The position numbers and the translations under genes are program-made. A model generated the notes under the pieces. That model was not told the origin of the DNA, made no database searches, and saw nothing but the letters and a program-made list of their open reading frames with translations. A stretch of DNA of 64,000 nt from Zea mays (taxonomy: Eukaryota > Streptophyta > Magnoliopsida > Poales > Poaceae): NCBI RefSeq assembly GCF_902167145.1, contig NC_050098.1, positions 108,538,207 to 108,602,206 of the forward strand, given 5' to 3'. The number at the start of each line of letters is the position of its first letter. Position 1 is the first letter of the stretch. Below are positions 32,938-43,884 of the stretch, one piece after another.

Positions 32938-35900
32938 CTCTGAACACCTTTGGTGGGTGACACTTTGAGATACACACAATCCCCCACTTCGAATTGTAGA
33001 GGCTTTCTTCTTTTATCATGATAGCTCTTCTGCCTGGCCTGAGTGGCTTCCAAGTTCTTCTTAATGACTATGACTTTATCCTCGGCTTCAAGCACTATGT
33101 CAGTCCAAATATTTCCCTTTCTCTAGCTTGTGACCAATTTAGCGGTGTTCTACACCTTCTCCCATACAAGGCCTCGAACGGTGCCATCTTTAGGCTGGAT
33201 TGGTAGCTGTTATTGTAAGAGAATTCTGCCAGAGAAAGGCACTTATCCTAATCCTTACCATAGTGTAACACACATGCCCTCAACATGTCTTCAAGAATCT
33301 GATTCACTCTTTCCGTTTGGCCGTCAGTTTGAGGATGGTACACTGAACTTCTTATCACGGTGGTTCCAAGTGACTTTTGCAGCTGCTCCCAGAAACGTGT
33401 CACAAACAATGCTCCTCTATCAGACACAATAGTCCTCGGGATTCCATGCAAACACACTATTTGGTCAATATAGATTTCTGCATATTTTTCTGCGTTGTGG
33501 GTGGTATGCACTGGCAAGAAATGAGCTGTTTTGGTTAGCCTATCCACAATGACCCAAATGGAATCGTGGTGCCGGGAGGTGTTTGGCAATCTCACAATGA
33601 AATCCATGCAAATGTCCTCCCACTTCCAAGAAGGGATGGGGAGAGGCGGTAAGGCACCTGCTACCTTCAAATGACTAGCTTTGATTCTTCGGCAAGTGTT
33701 GCACTCAGATACATACTTAGCTATTTCTCTCTTCATCCTGGTCCACTAATATAAGGATCTGAGGTCATGATACATCTTGTTACTTCCCGGGTGCATGGAA
33801 AACTTGGAAAGATGAGCTTCGTCCAATATTTTCTTCCTGAGTTTGGGGTTTTTGGGAACAACCAAATGGTCCCCAAACCATAGAACATTCTTGCTATCCT
33901 AACGAAAACATTTGTATTTATCCACCTTTTGGTTGAGCATTTCCTTAATGACTTCAACACCCTTGTCACCAATCTGTGCCATGATTATCTGCTCTTGTAA
34001 AGTTGGCTCCACTGAGATGTAATCCAAGGTACCTGGGGAAAAAACTTCCATGTTTAGCTTGCGCAACTCGTCACATAGAGTGGCGATCTTAGAGTCCATG
34101 GTTACATAGTTGCACTGGGCTTTTTGACTTAATGCATCTGCCACAACATTTGCCTTGCCAGGATGGTAATGTACTTCCAGATCATAATCCTTGATCAATT
34201 CCAACCATCTTCTCTGCCTCATATTAAGATTAGCCTGAGTGAAAATATACTTGAGACTCTTGTGGTCAGTATAGATGTTGCAATGAGCTCCCATTAGATA
34301 ATGTCTCCATATCTTCAGAGCATGGACTACTGCTGCTAACTCCAGATCATGTGTGGGGTAATTTTGGTCATGAGGCCTGAGTGCTCTGGATTTGTAGGCA
34401 ATAACTTTGTTGTCTTGCATCAAAACACAACCCAGTCCAGTGCCCGAAGCATCGCAATACACATCAAAAGTTTTGGTGTTGTCAGGCTATGCTAGCACGG
34501 GTGCTGTTGTCAGATGTTGCCTTAATGCATGAAAGGCATCCTCACATTTCTGACTCCATTCAAATTTTACTCCCTTCTTCAATAATTCGGTCATTGGTTT
34601 AGCAATCCTGGAGTAACTCCGGAATGAATCGCCGATAGTATCCTGCCAATCCTAGAAAACTCTGAATATGTCGCACGGTGGTAGGAGGCTTCCAATCCAT
34701 CACTCCTTGCACCTTCTTAGGATCAACTGATATCCCATCCTGAGAAATGGTGTGACCCAAGAATTTGATTTCCCTTAGCCAGAAATCGCATTTGGACAAT
34801 TTAGCATATAAGTGATGATCCCACAGTCGCTGAAGTACAATGTGCAAATGTTCGGTATGCTCGTCTTCATTTTTTGAATAGACCAAGATATCATCAATGA
34901 AGACCACCACAAACTTGTCCAGCTCTGGCATAAATACTGAATTCATCAAATACATGAAATATGTCGGGGTGTTGGTAAGCCCGAATGACATTACCAAGTA
35001 CTCATAAATTCCGTATCTGGTAGAGAAAGCCGTCTTCGGAATATCACTGGCCCTGATCTTGATTTGATGATAGCCAGAGCGAAGGTCTATCTTGGAAAAC
35101 ACCTTGGCTTCTACCAACTAATCAAACAACACATCAATGCGGGGCAAAGGATACTTATTTTTAATCGTTACCGCATTGAGAGGGCGGTAATCCACAAACA
35201 ATCTCAGACTCTCATCCTTCTTCTTCACGAACAAAGACGGACATCCCCATGGTGAAGTACTTGGGCGAATGAACCCCTTGTCCAACAATTCTTGTAACTG
35301 GTTCTTCAGTTTTGCTAACTCTGCTGGAGGCATCCTATAGGGTCTCTTGGATATAGGTGCAGTTCCAGGTTGCAGCTCTATTGCAAACTCTATATCTCTG
35401 TCGGGTGGCATCCCTGGCAATTCGTCTGGGAAAACATCAGGGTACTCACAGACCAGTGGAATCCTCTCTACGGGTGACTCTAGCAGGGCGAGGGCACAAG
35501 AACGGGTATAGCCTTGGCTAGGCAAGTACAGTGCGATCTCTCCACACAAGTAGGTGAGTGTATTTCAATGGCTCTTGTTGTGACATCAATCAATGCCTGA
35601 TGACGTGATAACCAGTCGGTTCCCAAGATGATATCCACGCTCTCTAATCCCATGATAAGGAGGGTGGTTTTAAATATAAGACTACCCAATCTTATTGGCA
35701 CATGCCTGTTGATCTGATAGGTGGCAACCCTGCCTCCTGGTGTTGCAATCATAATGCCCCCATTTATGTGATGAAAAGGTAACTGACATTTGGCACTAAA
35801 TTTTGCGCTGATAAAACTGTGTGATGCACCAGAATCAAAAAGAATGATAGCAGGGTAATTCGAAACGGAAAAGATACCAGTCATGACGGGTGCTCCCTCC

Positions 35901-35950
35901 GGAATGTCAGCCAATGTGGTGAAGTTCAGCCTGCCTTGCCTCACTTGCAC
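32938..35950 (-). pseudogene. pol of element G (protease, RT, RNase H, integrase)
   Basis: Minus strand. Protease with DSGASHSFIS (about 35800-35830). RT with the [10 protein letters not shown] active site (about 34880-34905). RNase H beginning [10 protein letters not shown] (about 34430-34460). Integrase with the Cys-x-x-Cys zinc region (about 33680-33700), catalytic MDFIV and SDRG segments, and the QTDGQTERVNQ region (about 33305-33340). The last part is cut by the CACTA insertion and resumes at 26593. Inactivating changes include TAG at 35118-35120, 34487-34489 and 33899-33901, and a frame change near 34610. It is a Tekay/Del-like chromovirus, judging by domain order, the C-terminal chromodomain and the long TGTAACACCCC LTR. 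Confidence 0.92.
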
Positions 35951-35998
35951 CCTCTGCCTCTTGCCTTGGTTCTGATTTGCATTCTGCCCTTGACTCTA

Positions 35999-36983
35999 CT
36001 AGTTCTTGGGACAATTCTTGGCATAATGTCCCGTGCTGCCACAATTGAAACACATGTTGTCATTGCCCTGACGGTACTGTTGCTGTGGATGGTTGTTGTT
36101 CCTCTGAGCTGGAGGTTGAGAGCGGTTGGGTGCCTGCTGCTGCTGCTGCAGTGGTCGGATCCCCCATCGTCCCTGCTGCTGCTGAGGTCCCATGCTCTGA
36201 GTGTCGGACACAATCCTGAAGTGTTGAGGCTGAGATGAAGGTCCTGCCATAGGGGTCCTTCTCTTCTTTTCTGCCTGACAGTCTGTGATGCAATCCTCCG
36301 GAGAGATGACCATGTTGACTAGCTCATTGTAGCTGTTGGCCCTGACCGTGTTGAGACGATCATGGAGCTTAGTACTGAGGCCCCTCCTGAACCTGTCTCT
36401 CTTCTTCTCATCCGTGTCAGCATGATAGCCTGCGTACTGACACAGGTCATTGAAAGCTTGGGCGTACTGCAACACTGTATGACTTCCTTGCGTGAGTGCC
36501 AGAAACTCATTGAGCTTGCAGTCCATGATGTCCACTGGTATGTGATGCCCTCTAAATGCTGCCTTGAACTCTCCCCCATTCAACCATGTGGCCAACCGGC
36601 TGCATAGCAAGGAAATGGTCCCACCATGTCCGAGCGGGCCCTCAAAGCTGTTGGGTGGCGAAATGGACCTTGGCCACATCTGAACAATCTCCATTAAGCA
36701 GTGGGAATTTGGATTCCACCACCCTGAGCCAAACATCAGCGTCGAGTGGATCTTCTGCCCTGGTGAACAATGGTGGCTGAGTACTGAGAAACTCCTGATA
36801 GGTGGCCACTACTGGGGGACGCTGGTGATGATCACCACCACCATAATGTTGGGGCGGTGGCTGACGCTGAGTGAGCTGTCGCAGAATCTCATTCTGCTGA
36901 GCCATCAGCTCCTGCATGGTAGGAGGCTGTGGCAGTGGTGGAGGAATGCGCTCATTCTGTCCATGGCGCGCTCTTCCTGCCAT
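35999..36983 (-). pseudogene. gag of element G
   Basis: The ATG at 36983 opens a Gln/Pro-rich N-terminus, then the retrotransposon Gag region (AEDPLDADVWLRVVE and onward). It ends with a zinc knuckle CFNCGSTGHYAKNCP at about 36000-36050. A frame change near 36640 splits it into two frames. The zinc knuckle binds genomic RNA during packaging in this family. Confidence 0.88.
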
Positions 36984-37286
36984 CTATTTTAGGATGTTCT
37001 TATCATCATGCTTTGAAATCCATGATTGTACATGATAAAAGATCTCATATAATGAAATTTGCATGACTCCAAATATTGCATTGCTTTCCACAATTGGTAT
37101 TGACAGGATATAATTTCATTCATAAACTTAAAAATAGAAACCATCCATCATTCATCGTGCCAAAAGAGTTTTCCAATAGTTACAGCCGTGCCCAAAATAC
37201 TCAACTCTCTCTAGCCTAGTACCTCCAAGGTGCAAAAGCTAAGCTAGTTTCGAGGAGTTCTACTGTTGCACACTTCTACCCTAACT

Positions 37287-38177
37287 CTAAGATCTAATGA
37301 GCAAACGAGGCAACGCTAGACTCGGGGAAGGTGGTCTTCCTGAGCCAGCAGTGTCCAAGCTGGATGCAGGCTCCGGCTCCTCTCCTCCCTCGATGTCTAC
37401 ATACTCATCGGCCCCTTCTGCCTCCATGCCCTAAATCTTTTGATGGTGCAGATCCAAGTGTTGGTTGGCTTCCTCAAGCTGTTGATGGGTGGTCTGGAGC
37501 TGATCCTCCAAAACCTCGATAGTGTTCTCCCTGGCCTCCACCTGATCTTCGAGCTCTTGAATTTTATTGGCCATCTACTCCACCTGGAGATCCTTTTCCA
37601 CCAGCTCAGTGGACAAGTCGACAACAAGGTCCTCCCTGTTATCCAGGGTGATCTTGGTAGACTCCACTAGACCCATGAGCTGCGACATCGCCTCACCTCG
37701 CAAAGCTTGCAGACGATATAGGGCACTCATGCATCGAACCGTCAGGTGAGCGGTATGTCCAGGGTAGAGAGCCCACACATCCTTGGCGTGCTCAACCCGA
37801 TCCTTCCACATTGGGTCGTCCTCCTTCGCAGCGGGGAACAAGCCAATGGGGTGGGTTGACAACTCCAAGGGGTGAAATCCGCAGAAGGTTGTCAGCACAT
37901 GCAGAGCCGTGGACTCCACAGTATCCTTGGCCCTGAAACCGAAAGACTCTGAATCCAAGGAACACCAGCCTGGCTGCAAGGGATGGGGCTCCAAGGTCAT
38001 CCTCACCCTACAGCGGGGTACCCTGTGCTCCTCGAACAACTGCACCGTGTACTGGGGAGGCGTAGCGTAACCGGCTCCCTGCAGTACCTCCCACAAAATG
38101 TGGCGAAATCCCTCTCGCGCAAGACAGTCTGTGTGGGAATGCGCGTTCCTTTCGTCCGTGGGTACGGGAGAAGTCAT
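37287..38177 (-). pseudogene. Extra sense-strand frame upstream of gag in element G (unknown function, coiled-coil C-terminus)
   Basis: A 296-codon frame between the PBS and gag, on the same strand as gag-pol. It opens at the ATG at 38177 and ends with the stop at 37287-37289. Two TAG codons lie in frame (37575-37577 and 37431-37433). Residues 1-200 contain Trp, Cys and His residues in a compact arrangement (for example HILWEVLQGAGY, HPLQPGWCSLDS), and about residues 160-250 read as a heptad-like coiled coil with Leu/Ile and Glu/Gln. I do not recognise a domain. The base composition and the length of the frame make chance unlikely. It could be an extra protein translated from the leader of the genomic RNA. 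Confidence 0.6.
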
Positions 38178-38592
38178 TTGTGTAAGGGTAAGTGTTAATG
38201 AAAAAGAAACAATAAAGGAAGCTGGTGCTTGGCTTTTCTAAGGTTAAGTTGAGATCTCAAATATAGGTTTAAAATTTCATTACGGTTGCCTCTTTGTTTA
38301 TGTAGCTTCTTATTAATAATGACATTTTACTAAGAGGACAGAAAAATAATGCATGCATGCTCGTCCTAAGCGTCCTCACATCAAGCATATAGGGATATAG
38401 GAATCCCCCATCTATACCATAGCAGCCTGTATGGCATATTCAAATAGTAACCTAGCTACCCATCTAGTACCCTAAGGCTTCACGTCCTAGGTCTATCCTT
38501 ATCGCCCTAACAGCTATCCAACTTGATTTCTAAACAAGTTTAACTTTTGAAAAGGTTGGAAATTAGGATTTATTGATTCCTCTGAGGTGGTA
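38178..38592 (-). other. 5' leader of element G
   Basis: AT-rich sequence between the PBS and the leader frame. No coding potential. It contains no feature I can name. Confidence 0.5.
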
Positions 38593-38608
38593 CAAGCTCC
38601 GATACCAA
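38593..38608 (-). other. Primer binding site of element G
   Basis: Minus strand TTGGTATCGGAGCTTG, two bases from the LTR. It matches the initiator tRNA-Met type PBS (TGGTATCAGAGC) with one difference. Confidence 0.8.
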
Positions 38609-38609
38609 C

Positions 38610-39510
38610 TGTGGCGGAACCGCCCGAATTATTCCAACTTAAGTGCCTAAGTCCCGCCTTAGAGGCTAGACCACACTTAAATAGGAATAAAACGCCAGTC
38701 CCTCAGATCTAGTCCGACAAGGCCACTAACAGGATCAAGTACCACATACTCACTCGAAGGTGAGGCACAGAGCAAATACAATAAAGCATAAAACCATACA
38801 TTAACGAAGTGCTTAAGGTTATTATAACATCATCGGAGTTTTGCAAAAGTAGTAATCATTGTTCTGGATGCAGCGGAAATTAACTAATGGTAAATAAAAG
38901 GGAGGATGGGGAAGCCTAGCCCATCACTCCTCATGCTCCTCTCCTGCTGAGGTAGGGTCCCACTCGACTGTCCAACCCGGTCGCAAGGTAGACAGCCAAG
39001 TCACTCCAGCAACCATATCCTCCAGAGAACCTATAAAAATTTATGCCACAAGCAAGGCTGAGTATACTAATACTCAGCTAGACTTACCCGGTGTGAGGAG
39101 TCTACTCCTCTACCTCTAGACATGAGCTGTTTGGCTGAGGGGTTTGGTTTGGCAAAAGCACTAGCTGAATCTAAAATCAAGTTTTAGCTTTTCAAGTTTT
39201 AGTATGATCCTTTTTAAACTAGATGAGTACCTAGCTATTCATACCTGGTATCAAACAATTTATCAATCAACATCTTTTGCCAGTCATCTCATTTCCACTT
39301 ATTACTCAATGTAGTACAATGGATCAAGCAGTCTCATTAGCTGCGAGAAGCAGATGATTCGAATCGAGTTTTTAAACCTTGCAAGGTAAACCTAAACACA
39401 CGACGTGGCGAGGCACTCCGTCCCCACACATATCAACCGTCCCCATCGATTCCCCGTCAACAGAACAGGGCTCACCGCCTTGGCGTACAATGCCTCACTG
39501 ACCCCGACTG
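38610..39510 (-). repeat. Element G 5' LTR, truncated
   Basis: Matches 21611-22510 with scattered differences and then ends abruptly after ACCCCGACTG. About 3.4 kb of LTR is missing, and sequence of another element's leader follows, so the junction at 39510/39511 is a deletion or recombination point. Confidence 0.85.
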
Positions 39511-39740
39511 TTGTCATTAGTTTTAAACATGATGCATGCATAATCTAATAATTATGGAATCAACCTTTGTTGATTCCCCACTTCCTACATATATTGCACT
39601 GTGTTACCTGACTTTACAAGATAAGGGACTACCAAAAAGTGATAAGGCAAGAGTGAAAGAATATTTCTAGGTAAGTGTTTGAAAATTCTTTTGAAGTACT
39701 ACGTAATATCTGAAGAGACGAGCTTCGCTCCGATACCAGC
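39511..39740 (-). other. Leader fragment and PBS of element H
   Basis: Non-coding AT-rich leader ending in TGGTATCGGAGC on the minus strand (about 39727-39738) beside the LTR at 39741. This is an initiator-Met type PBS like that of element G. The remaining body of H is absent. Confidence 0.65.
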
Positions 39741-42700
39741 TGTGACGGAACCTCCCAAGGTATTAGGCCCACCTACAGATGTCCATGTCCTAAGGACCTC
39801 GGACAACCATGTAGGTGCACATAATCACTCGACAAGTTTGGTACTTTGTATCCTCATTACATCGCCAAGAGCGTTTCACCCATCATGCAGACATTACATC
39901 ACATCGAAGGAAAGAATAAGCGGAAGCGGATTACAATAACTTAATTTACATTCATAAAATATAGAGAGAAAGAGTATTATTACAGTACCGAGTGTTATGA
40001 GTGCATAAAATATTATTACATATCAGGGAGGCAAAACACCCTCCCACACAAAAGTTTTGTGTTTTCAAACTGGGAGGCAAGCATCCTCTCGCACACATGA
40101 TCACGGATTTGGCTCCTCTTTTGGTACCACCTTTGAACAGAAACAACAAAACTCTGATGTTTCCTCACCTACAATAACATGGGTTCGAAAACCCTTAGTA
40201 CGAAGTGTACTTTCGCAAGTCTTACCCAACAAAAGAAAAAGACGCTCAAGGATATGCTGGCTTGAGGGAGTCAAGGTAAGGCTATTCAAGCACCAAAGAC
40301 TCTATTTGTAGAAATGCTTACTAATAGTGGATCCTTAAAAATCCAGTTTAATTGTCAGGTTAAGTAAAGTTACCTGCATCTAAAGTTCTTTCTATCCTAG
40401 TTGAATCACTTGGCCTACACTAGTTGTCTTTTATCACCCTTTTACTTTACTGGATTGCTACGTGTAGGGCAGTGACCAAGTCTTCATGTATGAGAAATAA
40501 CGGTGATCCGAATCGATTAATACCTAGCTGGGGATCTCCAACCACACGACATATGTAGCACTTAACCCTTGCATATGTCAACTCGCCACTAGGTTTCTCA
40601 AGACCAGACCGGGTTCACGCCAACCGAGAGCACAAATACACCATCATACAGCCTCTCGCCACGGAGGGTACACGCTACTCTCGCCATCTCTCCACTCCCA
40701 TTGCGTGTTGGCCTTTCTGGTATTGGTCTGCCCGAGGCAAAGCTTACCCATGATGAGGCATGTGGCTAGTTAAAAGGTCCTCAATCATCAAGCCTACATC
40801 GACACGGTCCGTAATCGACTCAGACGGATACACTACACCGAGACTTCCTTCTCGTGCAAGTCACCCGCCCGATCTCATATTTATCATTTACAATCCCAAA
40901 ATTTGGTACCTGACAGATGTACATCTTTTCTGATGTTGAACCCATCACGGCCATGATGGATCCACCATCAAGTCTTTTCTTTGAAAACTTCCCTTCCCAT
41001 ATGAAGCATCATCTTTGTTTAAAACAAATCATTTTGTTTTCTAAGGCAAGACTAAGCATCAAAAAACTTTTAAGTAAAATAGGTATCAAAGAATGGTAAA
41101 CAGTTCCATGGAAGGAAATGCAGCAATTGTTTATCACCCAACTCCTATCACCTAATGCATCATTTCAAGTGATAAAGAGTTTAAAATCACAAGGAAAGGG
41201 GTAAATGCACTGGGGCTTGCCTTGTGTTGTAGGAGACTCAGGATCTGTTCCACAAATATCAAAGTAGAAACTGTTCTCGATAGGTGGAGTTTCAGCTTGT
41301 GGGGCAGTTTCTTCTTCGACAATCACTTCTTCTTCGTTTTCTATATATAACAATACATATACATGAATGCTCATGTGATGCTATGAATATGCAATAGAAA
41401 CACATTAATTTGTGTCTTGAATATAACTTTCCTTCACGGTACTCCTGAGTCACTAGGGTTTCCTGAGTTACTACCCTATTAGGGTTAGGCAAATTCTACC
41501 TTAGGAAGCTAGGGTTTTGGGTTTGGGATCAAACAATGTCCAAAACATGCCAAACTTCACCTAAGGGCTTTAATTATCATATTAGTCTTACCCAAAAAGT
41601 TTTATGATTTTTGGAGCTATCAATTTAATTCTAAAATTCTAAAAGACTAGGTTTAGGCATCTTTAAATGCTATACAATTCATGGTTGGGACTAAAAATCT
41701 TGGAACTATTTTTATTAAATACTAGGGGAATTTAGGAGTTTATTAAAATTGGTCCCATATTTTTATCATTTTCTAGAATTTCCTATGGATTTCCAAACTT
41801 AATCAGAAAAAGAAAAGGGGAAACTATCAATAGTGTTGGGCCGAAACCAGCCCAGCCGGCCCAAGTCTACACAGAACTCGCGGCTTTGCGCAAAGGTCCT
41901 CGACCTTTTGAATAACTGGTAAAGAGGGCGCTACACTATTCATGAGTCTCTCTGACATTCGCACAAAACCCCCCGTACTTCTTTTTCTTCACAATTAGAG
42001 TCCCTGACCATGCACCGGTCGAACACCTGAACGAAATCGAGCGCACTCGCTGGTAGGGACCCGCTCCAATGACGCCAAGCGTACGGGATTAATCACGGAC
42101 ACTAACCGAATCCGTTTCTATACTTAATTTGGTTAGTCTGTCACTTAACCAGGTCTGTTTGCAAGAACCACGGCGCAAAATGCTCCAGCGAGCTCGTCCT
42201 AGGCTCTAAGAGTCATTAGCGTTCAATCAAGTGACTAGGGAAGGATCAGCGGCCAGCTAGGGCTACTATGCGTGCAAAAACTTGGACGAAGACTACCTAG
42301 AACGATCGGTCTACGAAAGCCATGTCCGCGGCGCCGTTCCCGGACAATATCTTCACGTTCACAATGCTACGATGCGATCGAGCTCATTCGGTTGAGCCGA
42401 TGAGCACTACCGATGCAAGAGAATGTAGAAACACGGGTGAGAAAGACACAAGCGGACCTGTTGGTTGCTGGTCACGACGCGGCGTCTTACGGCGGCACGG
42501 ATGACCAATTTGGGGGAAGTCCGAAGACTGGAGGCTATGGTGCACGAGAACGCTGATCAGGGGGCGGAATGAAGGCTTAACAGAGATGCAGAGCGAGGGC
42601 AGTACTCAATTTAAAGGGATCGGCTATGCGTCACGCCAATTTTGGCCAAAACCAAACGTGGCGGCGGTGGGATATTTCACTGGCGAGCCCATCGTGGAGC

Positions 42701-43884
42701 CAGCCGGTGAAAAGGCTCCAAGATGGTAATTCCAGGTGTGCGACGGTTACCACTACATGGTGAAAGAGTCACGACGTGGCGCAATTGAGTTCGTCGGCGT
42801 ACCATGACGACACCGGCCGCTCGACCATGTGACACGGCCATCAAGTGCAGCCGATAAGTTCCAACCCGCAACCAAATCCACCCCCCTGCCAGATATTTTA
42901 CTCCCCCACAGTTATCCACTGCGCGGCAAGCACGAATCTCCCCGATGAACTCGGATCTTGGCACGAGCTCACCGGCGACAGTGCACTAAACCTGGAGTTC
43001 TTCGTCAGGTCACTGTTCACCACTGAACATCCACCCGAGTGCCTGACGACCGAAGTTGAGGAGCGATTTTCTCCAGAAATCATACAGCACTAGACCGAGT
43101 TCAATACAACAAATTTATTCATCAATGTTAGGGCTTCAATCCTGCCATAGTGACCCTAGTCTCAATTTCATCGAATTGACCACAAACTGCCTCCAAAGTT
43201 AACCAAATGTCACTGAACTTTAGTTTTTTAGACTGAAGGTGTTTGACAGCCCGACTTCTAGGGTATTATATCCCAATTTCCATACATCATCAAAGCTTAA
43301 TCACATAATCAAACTTGTACCCCTAACATAGCTCTACAAGTTTGATGTATTGACCTAGGGCAAAATCCTCAAGAAATGAGAAATACATGACTCCAAAGTT
43401 GGCTCAATCTCACTGAAATTCAGACTTAGCCACATAGGTGTCCTTAGGACTTTTTGCAATTAAGTCCAAATTTATCCACACTACTTGAAAATCCTCCAAT
43501 GTAAAAGTTACTTAGTTTTTGATGTTCTATCACTTTGTATTTGCACTTTGGTCCAAAAGTGTATAGAATTTGAATTCACCCCCTAGGGTACAATTTAGGG
43601 TTTTTGAGCACTCTAGGGTTTTTGTGCCATTCATCATTTAATCTCTTTTGAGTACTTCCAATGACTTTTGAGATTTCACTCAATTTGGCTTACAGTCACC
43701 CACATGGCCTAATCCCAGGGTAAAGTACCCTACCGTAGGGTTAAGCACTCTTCAAGTCACCACATCATAACTTGTTTTGAAATTTTACCTAATGGATGCA
43801 TTCTAGGTGTAACTACAAAATGAAATATCAATACATATGATGTCGTGCTCAAATTTTAGTGCCAGTAACACCAGGGGTGTTACA
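39741..43884 (-). repeat. Element H 5' LTR, 4.1 kb (chromovirus)
   Basis: TGTGACGGAACCTCCC...CCAGGGGTGTTACA on the plus strand. The termini resemble those of element G, but the interior differs. Same architecture: AT-rich body and a GC-rich stretch (about 41840-43060). No gene is seen inside; short frames on both strands are by-products. Confidence 0.8.

Noticed and set aside
41840..43100. Possible genes in the GC-rich block of the H LTR
   Set aside because: Only short frames on both strands, inside an LTR with clear ends; base composition explains them.
16602..43884. C and H as the two ends of one element with G inserted
   Set aside because: The right ends of the two LTRs do not match (GGGTAATACA at 17742 against GGGGTGTTACA at 43884), so they are different families.
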